The notes beneath the pieces are model-generated. The model saw only the letters and a program-made list of their open reading frames with translations. It searched no databases and was not told where the DNA came from. A stretch of 5,320 nt of DNA from Flavobacteriaceae bacterium UBA3440 (GTDB lineage Bacteria > Bacteroidota > Bacteroidia > Flavobacteriales > Flavobacteriaceae). The DNA lies in contig DFSJ01000157.1 in NCBI GenBank assembly GCA_002378585.1, positions 1 through 5,320 on the forward strand, written 5' to 3'. A program made the position numbers and the translations under genes. Numbering within the stretch: position 1 is the first letter of the stretch; the number at the start of each line of letters is the position of its first letter. Shown here piece after piece: positions 4,436 to 5,320 of the stretch.

Positions 4436-5320
4436 CGTCGATAGTTAAGGCCCATAAAAAAAGTTCTTCCAGGTGCTGGATCAAAATAACGCCCGCCAAA
4501 GGCATTGATTCTGACCTGATCCAGCAGAGATGCGTTCCACAAATTATTGATCCCTCCGTGCAGACGCAAGGAGCGCCCCCCCCAAGTGGATGTTTTAGAA
4601 AACCCTACATGGCTTTGGTAGCTGGCTTTTGTTTGCTGATAGCTGCTGTTGGAGACAAATACGCCGCCTGCCCACAAATGCTCCCAGCTAAGGCTCCAGC
4701 CACCTCCTTGTCTAGACAAAGCCATCCAATATTGATGTGCGGGAACTCCGGGTAAATGATTTGGCGAGGCCTCTTCAACAGGGTCTATCACTGTTTTTTG
4801 CCATTGCCCACTGTGGGACCAAGTCCATTTTTCCCATGTCTTTTCCCAATGAAATTCTGCACCTAAACGTTTAGAAACCCCTTGGTTGCGAAAGAATACC
4901 CGCTCGCCCAAACCCGATATGGTATACGGCGCCCACTCGTTGTTCCCCCAAATGCCAAAAAGGGCAACAGACCAGGGTTGTCCTGAACGGGTGCTTTTGG
5001 CGCCAATGTCCCAAGAACGATAGGTGCTGGGCGTGAGGTCTGGATTAAACCCTGAACCGTATGGGTTTTGGCTCAGTTCGTTGAGTGTTGGGGTTTCAAA
5101 GCTGCTGCCCCACAAGCTGTACATCATCCAATCTTTTGGCTTATTCCATTGAATGGATAAAGAGGGGCTTACGGGAAAATATTCGGTACTCGACGCATCA
5201 ACACCAATGGATACTCGGCTGACACGGACGCTTCCGGACCCCGTAAAAGCTCCTAGAATTCTGGAAAAATGGCTAAACAAAGCGCTTTCTGTATACAATT
5301 CCTTTTGATCGGACCACGCT
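4432..5320 (-). CDS. TonB-dependent outer-membrane receptor, C-terminal beta-barrel (partial)
   Basis: The minus-strand frame is open from the right edge to the stop at 4434-4432, so 295 residues of a longer gene are visible. A TTG at 5298 is not the start, because the frame continues upstream to the edge as AWSDQKE. The sequence is a run of amphipathic strands alternating with loops rich in Gly, Ser, Asn and Trp. The family-typical ETPTLNELSQNPYGSGFNPD motif appears in the barrel, and PAPGRTFFMGL lies near the end. This is the pattern of the last barrel strands of siderophore/metal-type TonB-dependent receptors. The plug domain, TonB box and signal peptide lie outside the window. The protein ends YRR, whereas such receptors usually end in an aromatic residue. 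The imported substrate cannot be named from this part. The stop overlaps that of the Kazal gene. Confidence 0.88.
   Translation of the reverse strand, partial: AWSDQKELYTESALFSHFSRILGAFTGSGSVRVSRVSIGVDASSTEYFPVSPSLSIQWNKPKDWMMYSLWGSSFETPTLNELSQNPYGSGFNPDLTPSTYRSWDIGAKSTRSGQPWSVALFGIWGNNEWAPYTISGLGERVFFRNQGVSKRLGAEFHWEKTWEKWTWSHSGQWQKTVIDPVEEASPNHLPGVPAHQYWMALSRQGGGWSLSWEHLWAGGVFVSNSSYQQTKASYQSHVGFSKTSTWGGRSLRLHGGINNLWNASLLDQVRINAFGGRYFDPAPGRTFFMGLNYRR

Noticed and set aside
4558..4755. Plus-strand open frame antisense to the receptor
   Set aside because: The receptor frame is clearly coding; the antisense product is low-complexity and unrecognisable.
5296..5298. TTG as start codon of the receptor
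   Set aside because: The frame stays open to the window edge with barrel-like sequence upstream of it, and the visible part lacks plug domain and signal peptide; the gene is simply cut by the window.

Overview
The window looks like chromosomal DNA of a member of the Bacteroidota, probably a free-living aquatic type. Three signs point there: a TonB-dependent outer-membrane receptor, a Tat-exported Gfo/Idh/MocA oxidoreductase, and start codons without clear Shine-Dalgarno sequences. A TAnnTTTG-type -7 promoter element agrees. Base composition is moderate and even, and I see no transposase, integrase, tRNA, rRNA or CRISPR array.

Layout. At 1-62, on the minus strand, is the start of a gene that leaves the window; only a signal-peptide-like N-terminus is visible. 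Bases 63-465 are a 403-bp divergent regulatory region. It holds three tandem TTAAC repeats at 10-11-bp spacing (an OmpR/PhoB-type operator), a TACTTTTG promoter element, and a short non-coding unit ending in a strong terminator hairpin. Just before the next gene are two mutually exclusive RNA stems. A two-gene operon follows on the plus strand (466-2330): a PlcP-like metallophosphoesterase and a GT-B glycosyltransferase, joined by an ATGA overlap. Convergent to it is a Tat-signal Gfo/Idh/MocA oxidoreductase (2370-3800, minus). Next comes a small secreted protein with a C-terminal Kazal inhibitor domain (3884-4435, plus). Last is the C-terminal part of a TonB-dependent receptor (4432-5320, minus), which runs off the right edge.

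How the parts may work together. The most interesting unit is the left 2.3 kb. The phosphoesterase resembles PlcP, the phospholipase C-like enzyme that other bacteria use under phosphate starvation to strip phospholipid head groups. Its partner gene has the architecture of MurG/MGDG-synthase-like enzymes, several of which glycosylate diacylglycerol. With a Pho-box-like operator upstream, this suggests a phosphate-starvation lipid-remodelling locus that may include a co-regulated small RNA or attenuated leader. Enzyme families and repeats are read from sequence; the phosphate link and the lipid product are inference. The right half holds envelope and secreted functions with no evident tie to the left half.
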